Positions 27,629 to 37,200 of a DNA stretch of 64,000 nucleotides are shown here, in pieces. Position numbers and translations under genes: made by a program. The notes beneath the pieces were generated by a model. It was not told the DNA's origin and made no database searches. It saw only the letters and a list, made by a program, of their open reading frames with translations. Source of the stretch: Planctomycetota bacterium (lineage in GTDB: Bacteria; Planctomycetota; OFTM77); assembly GCA_029260795.1 (NCBI GenBank), contig JAJDCO010000002.1, positions 1 to 64,000 on the forward strand. The letters run 5' to 3'. How positions within the stretch are numbered: the stretch's first letter is position 1; every line of letters begins with the position of its first letter.

Positions 27629-28417
27629 ATGCCTTTCACCCTGGCGCATCCGGCCGCCGCGATTCCATTGTGGCGTCCGCTGGGGCGCTTCGGAGTGCTG
27701 TCGGCGCTCGTGATCGGCAGCATGGCTCCGGACTTCGTGTACTACTTGCCACTCGGGATCGTTCGCCACGAGAGTCACAGCCTCGGCGGGTTGGCTTGGT
27801 TCTGCCTGCCGGCCGGTCTCTTGGCCTACGCGTCGTTTCACGGGCTGATGCGTCCGGCGACGATGGTCCTCCTGCCACCCGCGATGTGTGACCGGTTGAC
27901 CCTTGCTCCACGAAGTCGTGGCCTCTCGGCAGTCCTGGGCGTCGTGCTGTCGATACTGGTGGGCGCGAGCACGCACGTCCTATGGGACGGGTTCACCCAT
28001 GGCAGTGGCTTCTTCGTGCAGCAGATCTGGCCGCTCCAGGAGGTCCTCTGGAGCTTTCCCGGCTACCCGGTGTACGCCTTCAAGGTCTTGCAGCACGGCG
28101 GAACGATCGTTGGGCTCACGTTGCTGGCCGTCTGGGTCCGGCGCTGGTACCTGGCGACGAGTCCGCACCCGAGCCCCGGAGCACCCCAACTCTCGCAACG
28201 CACTCGCCGCGCGGCTCAGCTCGCCCTGCTCGGCACCTCGATCCTCGTCGGCGTCCTCGCCGGATGGATGCGAGCCGACGGCTCCAGCGGCGCCCTCGCC
28301 TTCCAGCACTTCGCCGTCCGCGGCGCCATCGGCACGACCGGCGCCTTGGCCGCCTTGCTGCTGATCGTGGGAGTGGTGTATCGCCTGAGGGAAGCGAGGA
28401 ACAGGACGACCCAGTGA
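27629..28417 (+). CDS. DUF4184 family membrane protein
   Basis: 262 residues from ATG 27629 (GAGAGG seven bases upstream), starting MPFTLAHPAAAIP, the family signature. Several hydrophobic segments: GVLSALVIGSMAPDFVYYL, LPAGLLAYASFHGLM, AVLGVVLSILVGA, IVGLTLLAVWV, ALLGTSILVGVLAG and ALAALLLIVGVVYRL, giving about six helices. The His/Asp pairs in LAHP, APDF and WDGFTHG resemble the metal-dependent hydrolase (YdjM/PAP2-like) superfamily of membrane proteins. Activity unknown. It is convergent with the glycosyltransferase gene, 22 bases apart. Confidence 0.85.
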   Translation: MPFTLAHPAAAIPLWRPLGRFGVLSALVIGSMAPDFVYYLPLGIVRHESHSLGGLAWFCLPAGLLAYASFHGLMRPATMVLLPPAMCDRLTLAPRSRGLSAVLGVVLSILVGASTHVLWDGFTHGSGFFVQQIWPLQEVLWSFPGYPVYAFKVLQHGGTIVGLTLLAVWVRRWYLATSPHPSPGAPQLSQRTRRAAQLALLGTSILVGVLAGWMRADGSSGALAFQHFAVRGAIGTTGALAALLLIVGVVYRLREARNRTTQ

Positions 28418-28439
28418 GGTTCGAGAGCGTTCGAACGAC

Positions 28440-29876
28440 CTACCGTCCTCTGGGTGATCTCGAGTCGGGCGGCGGCGCATCTCTCAGGAACAACGCGCGC
28501 AGCACGCGCTTGCAGTAGGCTCGCAAGCCTTTGGGGCGCTTGTGGTGACGGGCCCATTGAAGATGGTGGCGCATCAGCTCGATCTCGAACGACGCTTCGT
28601 GGCGGACCTGGCTCCACCGCATCGAGATCTGCTGCTGGATGTAGCGATTGGTACGCGCTCCGACGGGAATGCGATTCCGTGCGTCCTCGACCTCGGTCGC
28701 GATCCGCTCGAAGACTCGGGCGAAGGACTGGGCCATGCGCGTCAGATCTCGCTGTTCGAGCACGAACTCCAGGGCGCGTTGCTTCATCGCGGCGAGACCG
28801 GGGTCGCTCTCTCTGGCCAGGCGATGCACCTCTTCGAGCTTCGCCTCGATGTCTTCGATATCCGTCGGGTCGACGAGGTACCCGCGCTCGCCGTGCTTCA
28901 CGAGCTCGGGGATTCCGTGTACCCGCGAAGAGATGCAGATCCGCTCGCAAAGCATCGCCTCGAGGTTCGCCAGCGGCGAGCATTCGTTGGTCGAGACCAG
29001 GACGTGGCAGTCGGCGAGGATGAAGAAGGGAAACGCGGACGGGTGAAGGCCGAGGAACCGGACTTGGTCGGCGTGCTCGGGCCGGAGCTCGGTGAGCATC
29101 GAGCGATGGTAGGCCTCGGCCGCCGGGTCGGTCGTGTTGAGGCCGCCGAGAAAGAAGAGCCGGCAGCGTGGGCTTGAATCGGCGTCCAGCCGGTCGAGCA
29201 GTCGTTGGAAGGCGATCAGTAGCGAGAGCTGATTCTTACGCTCCTGAATGGCACCGACACACAAGAACACGAAGTCGCCGTCTCGGACGCCTTGCGCTTC
29301 GCGCAGCGCACCGCGCTCGGGAAGCAACCGCTCGATCTCCTGACGCACGCCCCGCGTGTCGATCCCGTACTCGATCACCTCGCCTCGCCCCGCGAGCCAC
29401 GGGCACAGCTGCTCGTATTGCTCGAGCGTGTCGCGCGCGCTGTATACCAGGGCGTCGGCGTAGCCAAGCGCGTGGCGAGTCATGGCGTAGAGATCGGGCC
29501 GCGTGAACGGATAGCCATCCCGTGTCTCGACGTGGATGCCGTCGTGGATCCACCAAAGAACGCGGAGGCCCTTCCACTTCAGCGCCAGCGCCTCTTGGTA
29601 GAGCGTGATGCCGTTGAGCAGCACGACGTCTGGCGCCTCGGTGTCGAGGGATTGCAGAAACGCGTCGTAGTGGTAGGGCTGCTCTCGCTTCAACGGTATC
29701 TCGATGGCTCGCACGCCGAGCTGGGCCTCGTAGTCCTCGTGGAGTGGGCCTGGCTCCAAGGCGAGGACGACAACCTCCCAGTCGGGCCGCTCCACGATCA
29801 ATTGCGAGATCATCCGGTAGAGGCTGATCGGACCTCCGGATCGTGTGAACTCGTGGCTGACGAAGAGCACCTTCAT
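28440..29876 (-). CDS. GT-B glycosyltransferase (family 4-like)
   Basis: 478 residues from ATG 29876, opening MKVLFVSHEFTRSGGPISLYRM, a standard glycosyltransferase-family-4 start with the GG acceptor-side loop. The donor half carries VGAIQERKNQLSLLIAF, FLGLHPSAFPFFILADCHVLVSTNECSPLANLEAMLC and GIPELVKHGERGYLVDP: the sugar-nucleotide-binding E-x7-E region is ECSPLANLE. A ~60-residue C-terminal extension is basic (WARHHKRPKGLRAYCKRVLR) and resembles the end of the radical SAM/SPASM protein nearby. The toroid gene lies 14 bases upstream on the same strand, so the two are co-transcribed. Sugar and acceptor unknown; likely surface polysaccharide or glycoprotein synthesis. Confidence 0.88.
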   Translation of the reverse strand: MKVLFVSHEFTRSGGPISLYRMISQLIVERPDWEVVVLALEPGPLHEDYEAQLGVRAIEIPLKREQPYHYDAFLQSLDTEAPDVVLLNGITLYQEALALKWKGLRVLWWIHDGIHVETRDGYPFTRPDLYAMTRHALGYADALVYSARDTLEQYEQLCPWLAGRGEVIEYGIDTRGVRQEIERLLPERGALREAQGVRDGDFVFLCVGAIQERKNQLSLLIAFQRLLDRLDADSSPRCRLFFLGGLNTTDPAAEAYHRSMLTELRPEHADQVRFLGLHPSAFPFFILADCHVLVSTNECSPLANLEAMLCERICISSRVHGIPELVKHGERGYLVDPTDIEDIEAKLEEVHRLARESDPGLAAMKQRALEFVLEQRDLTRMAQSFARVFERIATEVEDARNRIPVGARTNRYIQQQISMRWSQVRHEASFEIELMRHHLQWARHHKRPKGLRAYCKRVLRALFLRDAPPPDSRSPRGR

Positions 29877-29890
29877 GCGTGGCGTGCTTC

Positions 29891-31111
29891 CTAGGTGATG
29901 AGGAAGCGGTGCGGCTCGAGAGGAGTCTCCTGACGCCGCAAGGCGCCGAAGAGCTCTCGCTCGATGTCGAAGAACAGACACCAGGCGTTCGCGTGAAACG
30001 GCTTCTCCCCAAGCTCGTCTCGCCCGTACGCGAGGCCGCCGGAAGGCAGCCGGTGCTCGCCGAGAAGCTGCTCGAGCTCGGTGAGCTGACGAGTCGGAGC
30101 GCCTTTCCAATCGGGACGCATCCACTGCAGGATCTCGACGGCACGGAGGGTTTGGGCGAGCATGTCGGTGCGCACTCCCCGGATGATCGCGACTTCTCGC
30201 CGGCTCCACTGCTGCAAGCATCGGCGCGGATCGAGGCACGTCTCGAGCGCCCACTCGAGCCCGCTCTGCGCTCGGTCGAGCAGAGCCGAATCCCCACGTG
30301 CCGCACCCAGTGTCAGGAGCGCTTCGAGAGTGTACAGGTGCGAGTGCAGGTGCGTCGTGTCGCCCGTCGGGTCGGTCGGAAAGCGCCCGTTGACTTGTTG
30401 AGCCGCCAGCGTGCGCTCGAGGAGGCGCTCGAAGAACGCTCCGAGCTCAGCGGGACCACCGAGCTTCGTCAACCGTTCGAGAAACAGCGCCGCCTTGAGC
30501 AGGAACGGGCCGCCGTGCTGCGACCAGCGATCGCCGATCAAGGGAGACCCGGTCGAGAGGTCGAACCCGGCGTGATGCGTGAGTCGGTCGGCCGGCTCGA
30601 AGGCTTGTAGGCAGAAGGAGCCGATGCGGCGAGCCGCGGCGCGCCAGCGGTCGTTGCCGGTGGCTTCGGAGAGAGCCACCAGACCGAGGCCGACCACTCC
30701 GCAGTTGAAGAAGTAAGAGTGCGGATGCTGATTCGAGCGAGGATCGCGGCGACCGACCTGGGGATCGACATACTTGCGCCCGAGCACGGCGCCGGTGGAT
30801 GTCATCCCGTGTCGAAGGATCCATTCCGCAGCCCGCTCGGCACGCTCGAGCCAGTCGTCCTCCGGAAGGTGGCGGCTGAGGTTGACGCAGAGCGTCAGGA
30901 AGTAGCCGGTGATCTCCGGATACAGAAAGGCGCGCTCGCCCGTCGATTCGTCGATCCACGCGTGGAGGCCACCGCGGTCGGTGCCACTCTTGGCCTGGAT
31001 GCCCGAGTGCTTCAGCCAACGCGTGGCTCGGTCGAGAAGCTCCGGCAAAGAGAGCGGCGCCGGGCGCGGCTCGGTCGTGCTCTCGGAAAGGTGCGGTTCT
31101 TGGGTGCTCAT
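29891..31111 (-). CDS. Alpha/alpha-toroid protein of a glycan cluster
   Basis: 406 residues from ATG 31111 (ATG 31129 possible). No signal peptide or membrane helix. The sequence is helix-rich with repeated Gly-containing turns (FLYPEITGYFLTLCVNLSR, AAEWILRHG, YFFNCGVVGLGLVALSEATG, HLHSHLYTLEALLTLGAA, CLQQWSR, TDMLAQTLRAVEILQW) that fit a (alpha/alpha) six-hairpin toroid, seen in glucuronyl C5-epimerases, N-acylglucosamine epimerases and glycosidases of the GH88/GH15 kinds. No active-site residue can be assigned. Being co-transcribed with a glycosyltransferase, it may be a sugar epimerase or processing hydrolase. Divergent from the radical SAM gene, with about 180 bases between. Confidence 0.65.
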   Translation of the reverse strand: MSTQEPHLSESTTEPRPAPLSLPELLDRATRWLKHSGIQAKSGTDRGGLHAWIDESTGERAFLYPEITGYFLTLCVNLSRHLPEDDWLERAERAAEWILRHGMTSTGAVLGRKYVDPQVGRRDPRSNQHPHSYFFNCGVVGLGLVALSEATGNDRWRAAARRIGSFCLQAFEPADRLTHHAGFDLSTGSPLIGDRWSQHGGPFLLKAALFLERLTKLGGPAELGAFFERLLERTLAAQQVNGRFPTDPTGDTTHLHSHLYTLEALLTLGAARGDSALLDRAQSGLEWALETCLDPRRCLQQWSRREVAIIRGVRTDMLAQTLRAVEILQWMRPDWKGAPTRQLTELEQLLGEHRLPSGGLAYGRDELGEKPFHANAWCLFFDIERELFGALRRQETPLEPHRFLIT

Positions 31112-31294
31112 CGTGGACCGTTTGATCATCGACGACGAAGCGCGCGGGTCGATGCGCGGGTCCGCCGAGGCTGGGTGGAGCGAGCGCGTCTGGTGGAACT
31201 TGAAGTCTTGCTATGAGGGTAACTGACTATACAATCACGAGATCCGGCGCGCAAGCTCAGATTGGTCGGCGCGCTCGATCGAAAGGTCGCCCGC

Positions 31295-33043
31295 ATGAAG
31301 AACATGGACTCCGAACCCGCTCTGCCACCGAGCGCTCGCCCTCCGATCATCGACGAGACGCGGCGCGTCGAGATCGAGCGGGAGAACCGAGCGCAGCTCG
31401 AGCGCGAGCTGTTCGGGAAGGAGCTGACCTTTGCGTCCCGTCCTTATCAAGCGGACATCCAGTTCAGCAACTTCTGCAATCTCTCGTGCATCATGTGCTA
31501 CGACGGCGCGAATCCTCCCGTCCAGAGGATGTCGCCCGAGATCGTACGCAAGGTCTCCGAGCAGGTCGCTCCGACGCTCTCGCTAGTGAATCCCTTCGGC
31601 GGCAGCGAGCCCTTGATCCTCACCTGGAGCGAGACGCGCACGATGGCCGAGCAGTACAGCCTGCTCCTGGACGTCACCACTCATGCGCAGTTCCTGGACG
31701 AGGCGAAGTTCCTCGAGCTGAAAGACATCACGCAGACGCTGTTCTTCTCGATCGACAGCCACATCCCCGAGGTCTACGAGAAGATCCGTGTCCGCAGCGA
31801 CCGGCAGAAGGTTTTCGCGAACCTCGAGCGCGCGGGGCGATTGTGCAAGGAGCACGGTGTCGAGTGCATGGTGAACGTCGTCTTGATGACCGAGAACGCC
31901 GCGCAGCTCCCGGAGACGGTCGCCTTCATGGCTGACCTGGGTATTCCGACGCTCAACACGATTCAGCTCGTCGACTTCAACGGCCACAGCGACCTGCTCG
32001 ATCCGCTCGTGCATTACTCGGCCGAGTACATCGAGCACATCAAGCAGCGTTGTATCGAGGTGGCTCGCGAGAAGAAGAGCCGATTCATCTGGAGCGTGGC
32101 TGGGTTCGAGTGCCACGACTTTCGCGAGGACACCTCCGACACCTCACCTCGCAAGCAGTGGAACGACCACTTCACTTGGCGAGTGAAGCACCACCTCCCG
32201 GGCCTCTGCAAGCAGTCCCACAACCGGATCAAGATCGAGGCCGACGGCCGCGTCTACCCTTGCTGCTATGCCAACGACGGGGACCTGCTCCTCGGTGATC
32301 TGAACGAGAAGAGCTTCGACGAGATTTGGAATGGGCCCGAGGCGCGCGATCTCCGACGCGGCATGCTCACCTGGGACGTCCCGAGCCTGTGTCGATTCTG
32401 TCGATTCCGAGACCTGTTTCCCGTCGAGAAGAGCCTGCCGTTCGTCGAGTGGGTCGTCGGTGAGCTCGGACCACGCGAAGGCCTGCATCTCGAAGCCGCC
32501 GGCGAAGCGCTTCGCTTGCTCGATCCCCCGCACATGATGCGCTCCGAGGAGCCGCCGACCATCTGCATCGAAAACCCCACTCGTCATCCGGTCGCTCGCT
32601 ACCTCCTCGTCTGGGCTCGCGGCGGCGAGACGGAAGAGATCGAGACGATGTGGATCGAGGCGGATAAGGGCGGAGCGACGCGGTTCCGGTTTCCGACGGC
32701 GCACTGGGTGCAGCTCGCGACAAACACCGGCTACTGGTGGACGGTGTGGGGAGTCGCGGCTGACGGCTCGACGGTGCGCGCCGACGAGATCCGTTGCTGG
32801 ATGCGACACGAGGCGCTCCCGCGCGTTCCGGAGAGCTCGCTCGAGTACCTTGACGAAGGCTTCGTGCCCGTGCGCGATCTCGGGGGCGCCAAGCAGGCGG
32901 GCTGGACTCGCGGCGAGGCGAAGACCGTCCGCCCGACGATTCCGAGCGACTCGGTTCATCCGCCCGGTGTGCGTGCCTTCGCCAAGAGAGTACTGCGTCG
33001 CCTCGGGCTCGTGCGCTCCAAGACGCCGCGGCAGTCCGAGTGA
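31295..33043 (+). CDS. Radical SAM/SPASM protein of the glycan cluster
   Basis: 582 residues; ATG 31295 chosen for AAAGGT eight bases upstream. Radical SAM cluster: FSNFCNLSCIMCYDG (CxxxCxxC) at about residues 58-75. An auxiliary-cluster SPASM region follows the core: GLCKQSHNRIKIEADG, then VYPCCYAND and LCRFCRFRDLF, giving the expected run of cysteines. The last ~170 residues are a separate beta-type domain, and the protein ends with a basic PPGVRAFAKRVLRRLGL tail. SPASM enzymes modify peptides or oxidise sugars and alcohols; in a cluster with a glycosyltransferase, sugar oxidation or peptide-maturase activity are both possible. Overlaps the epimerase gene by four bases. Confidence 0.88.
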   Translation: MKNMDSEPALPPSARPPIIDETRRVEIERENRAQLERELFGKELTFASRPYQADIQFSNFCNLSCIMCYDGANPPVQRMSPEIVRKVSEQVAPTLSLVNPFGGSEPLILTWSETRTMAEQYSLLLDVTTHAQFLDEAKFLELKDITQTLFFSIDSHIPEVYEKIRVRSDRQKVFANLERAGRLCKEHGVECMVNVVLMTENAAQLPETVAFMADLGIPTLNTIQLVDFNGHSDLLDPLVHYSAEYIEHIKQRCIEVAREKKSRFIWSVAGFECHDFREDTSDTSPRKQWNDHFTWRVKHHLPGLCKQSHNRIKIEADGRVYPCCYANDGDLLLGDLNEKSFDEIWNGPEARDLRRGMLTWDVPSLCRFCRFRDLFPVEKSLPFVEWVVGELGPREGLHLEAAGEALRLLDPPHMMRSEEPPTICIENPTRHPVARYLLVWARGGETEEIETMWIEADKGGATRFRFPTAHWVQLATNTGYWWTVWGVAADGSTVRADEIRCWMRHEALPRVPESSLEYLDEGFVPVRDLGGAKQAGWTRGEAKTVRPTIPSDSVHPPGVRAFAKRVLRRLGLVRSKTPRQSE

Positions 33044-34017
33044 CGACACCTCACAACAGCTCGGAGCGGAGCGCGCTCGTTCTCGGCGGTGCCGGGTTCA
33101 TCGGGAGCCACCTGGTCGAGGATCTCCTCGCCGGCGGCTCCCGCGTGACCGTGGTCGATTCGATGGAGTACTGCTACGCCGACAACCTCGAGGCGGCTCG
33201 GTCGTCGGACCGACTCACGGTGATCACGGCCGACGTGACGAGGCCCGACTGGGAGGTCGAGGGGCACTTCGACGAGATCTTCCATCTCGCCGGCGTCGTC
33301 GCGACCGGAGACTTCGTCGCGCGGCCGACCGCGGCGCTGTGGACGTCACTCTTGCCGCTCGCGAAGCTGCTGCGGTATCGGGCCGACCACCGGCCCGAGG
33401 TGAAGCTGCTGTTCGCGTCCTCGTCGGAGGTCTACGGAAAGGCAGAGGTGCATCCGCAGCCCGAGGAGTACGTCGGGCACGTCGACTGTATCGGGCCACG
33501 CTCGGGCTACGACGAAGGCAAGCGTGCCGGAGAGTCGTTGATCGTCGGCTGGGCTCGCGAGCTCGGGATGGACTGTGCGTGTGCCATCGTGAGGATCTTC
33601 AACACCTACGGGCCGAGGATGACGGCCAACGGACGCCTCGTTCCGACGATGGTCCACGACGCGTTGAAGAACGCATCGATCGCGGTCAATCGACCGGGCA
33701 CACAAACGCGCACACTCCTCGACGTCCGAGATTGCATTCGCGGCTTGCGAAAGGCGATCGCGCTTCAGCATCCGCGCCCCATCAACATCGGTGGCGTCGA
33801 GACCATGCCCGTCCGCGAGACCGCCGAGCGCATCGCGAGCGCCGTCGAGAGCCGGACCGGTCGGCCAGTCACCCTGGAATGGGCTCCCGAGATCGACGCC
33901 GACATCGCTCGCCGTCGCCCCGACATCACGCGCGCCCGCGAGCTCCTCGACTGGCAGCCGACGATTCCGTTCGAAGAAGGCATCGAGCGCGTCATCGACT
34001 ACTGGCAAGACCGGTAG
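33040..34017 (+). CDS. NAD-dependent sugar-nucleotide epimerase/decarboxylase (SDR)
   Basis: 325 residues, GTG start within the GTGA overlap with the preceding gene, so translationally coupled. Rossmann motif LVLGGAGFIGSHLVEDLL, catalytic serine region FASSSEVYG, and the active-site pair in GYDEGKRAGE (Tyr-x3-Lys). The YDEGKR form is typical of UDP-glucuronate decarboxylases and related enzymes, as are RIFNTYGPRM and the PTMVHDALKN region. It should supply an activated sugar (pentose or dehydrated hexose) for the adjacent glycosyltransferase. The exact product is not determined. Confidence 0.92.
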   Translation: MTTPHNSSERSALVLGGAGFIGSHLVEDLLAGGSRVTVVDSMEYCYADNLEAARSSDRLTVITADVTRPDWEVEGHFDEIFHLAGVVATGDFVARPTAALWTSLLPLAKLLRYRADHRPEVKLLFASSSEVYGKAEVHPQPEEYVGHVDCIGPRSGYDEGKRAGESLIVGWARELGMDCACAIVRIFNTYGPRMTANGRLVPTMVHDALKNASIAVNRPGTQTRTLLDVRDCIRGLRKAIALQHPRPINIGGVETMPVRETAERIASAVESRTGRPVTLEWAPEIDADIARRRPDITRARELLDWQPTIPFEEGIERVIDYWQDR

Positions 34018-34019
34018 AA

Positions 34020-34200
34020 AGACGAGCGCGAAGCAAGCCCCGGAGTGCGAAGCGATTCTCGGAGTGCGTTCGCGAAGCGAAGCTCACGCTCCGCCGATAC
34101 TGAGTGCGTCGCCCACGCGAAGCGGAGCTGACGCCGAAAGCATCGAAGCTCGAGTCGCCCCGAAGCGAAGAGCATCCTCGATGCGGAGCTGGCGCCGAAA
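34020..34200 (+). repeat. Cluster of short dispersed repeats
   Basis: A non-coding stretch rich in GAAGCGAAG and GGAGTGCG motifs, with one exact GCGGAGCTGACGCCG (34123-34137), followed by AAAGC, and a near-copy GCGGAGCTGGCGCCG (34183-34197) 60 bases on. The neighbouring GGAGTGCGTTCGCGAAGCGAAGC is a relative of the motif found near 9479 and 63000. Confidence 0.7.
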
Positions 34201-34250
34201 GCCAAGAGCCAAACGCAACGCCGACACCGTCCTTCGCCGTTCGCGAGTCT

Positions 34251-37200
34251 CTATCGTTCCGAAAGCGGCTTCGTGTCCCAGAGCCGAACCGTCGTGTCCC
34301 CGGACGCCGAGGCCAGCAGCGTCCCGTCGGGGCTGAACCTCACATCGATCACGTACTGCTCGTGGCCCCGCAGCACGAGGAGCTGCTCGAAGGTCCGAGC
34401 GTCCCAGATGCGGACCGTCGCATCGTTGCCGCCCGTGGCGATGCGCGTTCCGTCGGGGCTGTAAGCGACGCAGTAGACCTGATCCGTGTGCCCTTCGAGC
34501 TGGCCTGCTTTCACCGTGGCGGGTGCCCCCTGTGGCCGGTCGCTGCGGAAGGGCTCAACACTCTCCGGCCACGGCTCGGCAAGCTCGAGAATGTGGACGA
34601 CGGAGCCGCTGACTCTTGCCATCTGCTTGCCGTCCGGACTGAGAGCGGAACTGCCCGAGGGAGCCCAGGGCTCCCACCCCAACGTTTCCCGGAAGCGTGC
34701 GATCGGCTCGATCTCTGAGACCACCGGGCTGCCAGCCGGATCGAGAAGATCCCAGGTGACGAACTCGCGCTGTCGGGCGGCTGCAAGCGTGCGCCCGCTC
34801 GAGGAGAACGCGATCACGAGAGCTTGGCCGAACCCGGGACCATCGAGCTCGTTGGGTGTCTCGAGACGCCAACAGAGCTCCGCGCTTCCCACATCCCAAA
34901 CGTAAACGTGGCTGGTCTCGAAGCACGTCGAGGCCAGCAGGGATCCGTCCGGAGAAAACGCCAAGCGATAGACGAACGTCTCGTGGCCCCGGAGCACGTT
35001 CGGATCCTCGAGCGGGTAGCGACGCAAGCGCTCGCCCGCCACCCAGACGGACCTCCCGTCCGGTGTGACGGCGACCCGACTGTCCTCGGCTTCGTCGATC
35101 GTCAAGACCCCTGCGGGTCCGGGGGACGTCAGGTTCCAGATCCGCGCCGTTCGGTCTTTGGAGGTCGACACGAGCCGCGCACCATCGGCGCTCGGCCGCG
35201 CGGTGAAGACGATGTCTCGATGCCCACTCAGGTTGGCTCGCACCTCGAGGCTCCGATCATCGAACAGAAACACGTTCCGGTAATGACCCGCGTAGACGAG
35301 GCTGTTGGCGCCCGGGACGAAGGTGAGATCCATGCAAGCGTCGTCGACCTGACAGTGCGCGACCTGCTCGCCCGTCTCCTCGTCGATCAGCCAAACCTCG
35401 CCTCCACTCGCCACCGCGACTCGGTCACCGTCGGAGGCGAAGGCTCCCTTCGCGAACGTGTCCTGCGTCAGGACCCGAGAGTGCTCGCCGTCCCAGATGG
35501 ATGTTCCCTCGGCCGAGCTGAAGAGAAGTCGATCCCCGGTGTCGCTCCAGGCGAGGACGCGCGCGTTCTCATTGTCGACCGACACGCGCTGATCGGGGTC
35601 GGTCCCCTCCAAGCTTCCGACCACGACGCTCTCGGCCATCGCGATCGCGAAACGTCGGGAAGGGCCGTGGAGAACGACGGCGCCACCCGACTCGGAGCTT
35701 TGCGCGTTCAGGCCCTCGAGAGCACGTGTGCGGAGAATCTTCCCCGTCGTCGTGTCCCAGGTCCCAATTGTTCGGTCGGCGAGACCGGCGAACAGGTGTC
35801 CGTCGCTATCGAAGACCGGCGTCGTGATGATCTTGGCGGGTGTCTCCCATTCTTCGAGGTGATGCACCAGCCGCGCCCGAAGGTAGTCGTACTCCCAGCC
35901 GCGATGCCGGGGCGGCGTGTGGTCGAGGTGGCGAGCGGCTTCCGGGAATTCCCATTGGGCGATCGCGCTGCTCGCGGCCGCGATGCGCGAGATGTAGCTC
36001 GACCGCTCCATGGCCAAGGCTCGCCGGTTCGCCATGCGGGCATAGTCGAGGGCGACCAATGCTCCGATGATGGCGACGATCAGCGTCGCGGTGACGCCGC
36101 CCACGAGGGCCTTGTGCCGTCGCACGAACTTGCGGGCCAGGTAAACCCGGCTCGGTGGCCGCGCCTCGATCGGAAGGTCGTCGAGGTGACGTCGGATGTC
36201 GCTGGCGAGGGCGGCCGCTGACCGGTATCGCCGAGTCGGCTCCGGCTCGAGTGCCTTGCACAAGATGGTCTCGACGTCTCCGCGGAGCGCGGTGTCGAAC
36301 ACGCCGGCCCGCGGCGTCTCGCTGCTCGCCAGGACCGCGATCGCTTCGGACAGTGGTAGGTCTTCGACCAGGCGAGGCAGCCGACCGACGAGGATCTCGA
36401 ACCCGAGGACGCCGAGAGCGTAGACGTCGACCTGCGAGGTGACGGTCTCGCCCGACTGCCGCAGCTGCTCGGGGGCCATGTAGGCGAGGGTGCCGACGAG
36501 CTGACCTTCCTCGGTCAGGACGGTGGAGAGGGGAGTCGAGTCGCCGCGTGCGATGCCGAAGTCGAGGATGCGCGGTCGGCCTTGCCGATTCACGAGCACG
36601 TTGTCGGGCTTGAGGTCCCGGTGGATGACGCCGCGGTCGTGTGCGTAGTGAACGGCGTCCGCGACGCGCGCGAGCAGCTGAAGGCGGGCGGCGCGATCGA
36701 GGCCCTGCCGGTCGCAGTGGGTGCGGATGTCGACGCCCTCCACCAGCTCCATGGCGAAGAAGGGCTGCGGCCCGCGGCCGATGTCGTAGGTGCCGGCTTC
36801 GTAGATCGCGGCGATGCCCGGATGCTGGAGCCGGCCGAGGAGCTCAGTTTCTTGATGAAAGCGGCGCAGCCGATCGGGTGTCGCATGCATCGGATGAAGA
36901 AGCTTGATGGCGACGCGCCGTTGCGGATGCTCTTGCTGCGCTTCATAGACCACTCCCATGCCGCCTTGGCCGATCTGGCGCAAGATCGTGTAGCCGCCGA
37001 TCTTGTCCGGGAGCCAAGTCTCCGATGGGGGTTCCTCGATCAAGGACTCGAGCTCTCGGCGGACGCCCGCGACATTCTGATCAGTGAAAGCGTCGTCGAC
37101 CGCGTCGTTCGTGGCGGCTTCCAGCAGTGCTTCGACCTGGGAGCGGAGCGCCGCATCGGATCCGCAGGCCTGCGAGAGGAAGTCGTCGCGCGTGGGTCCC

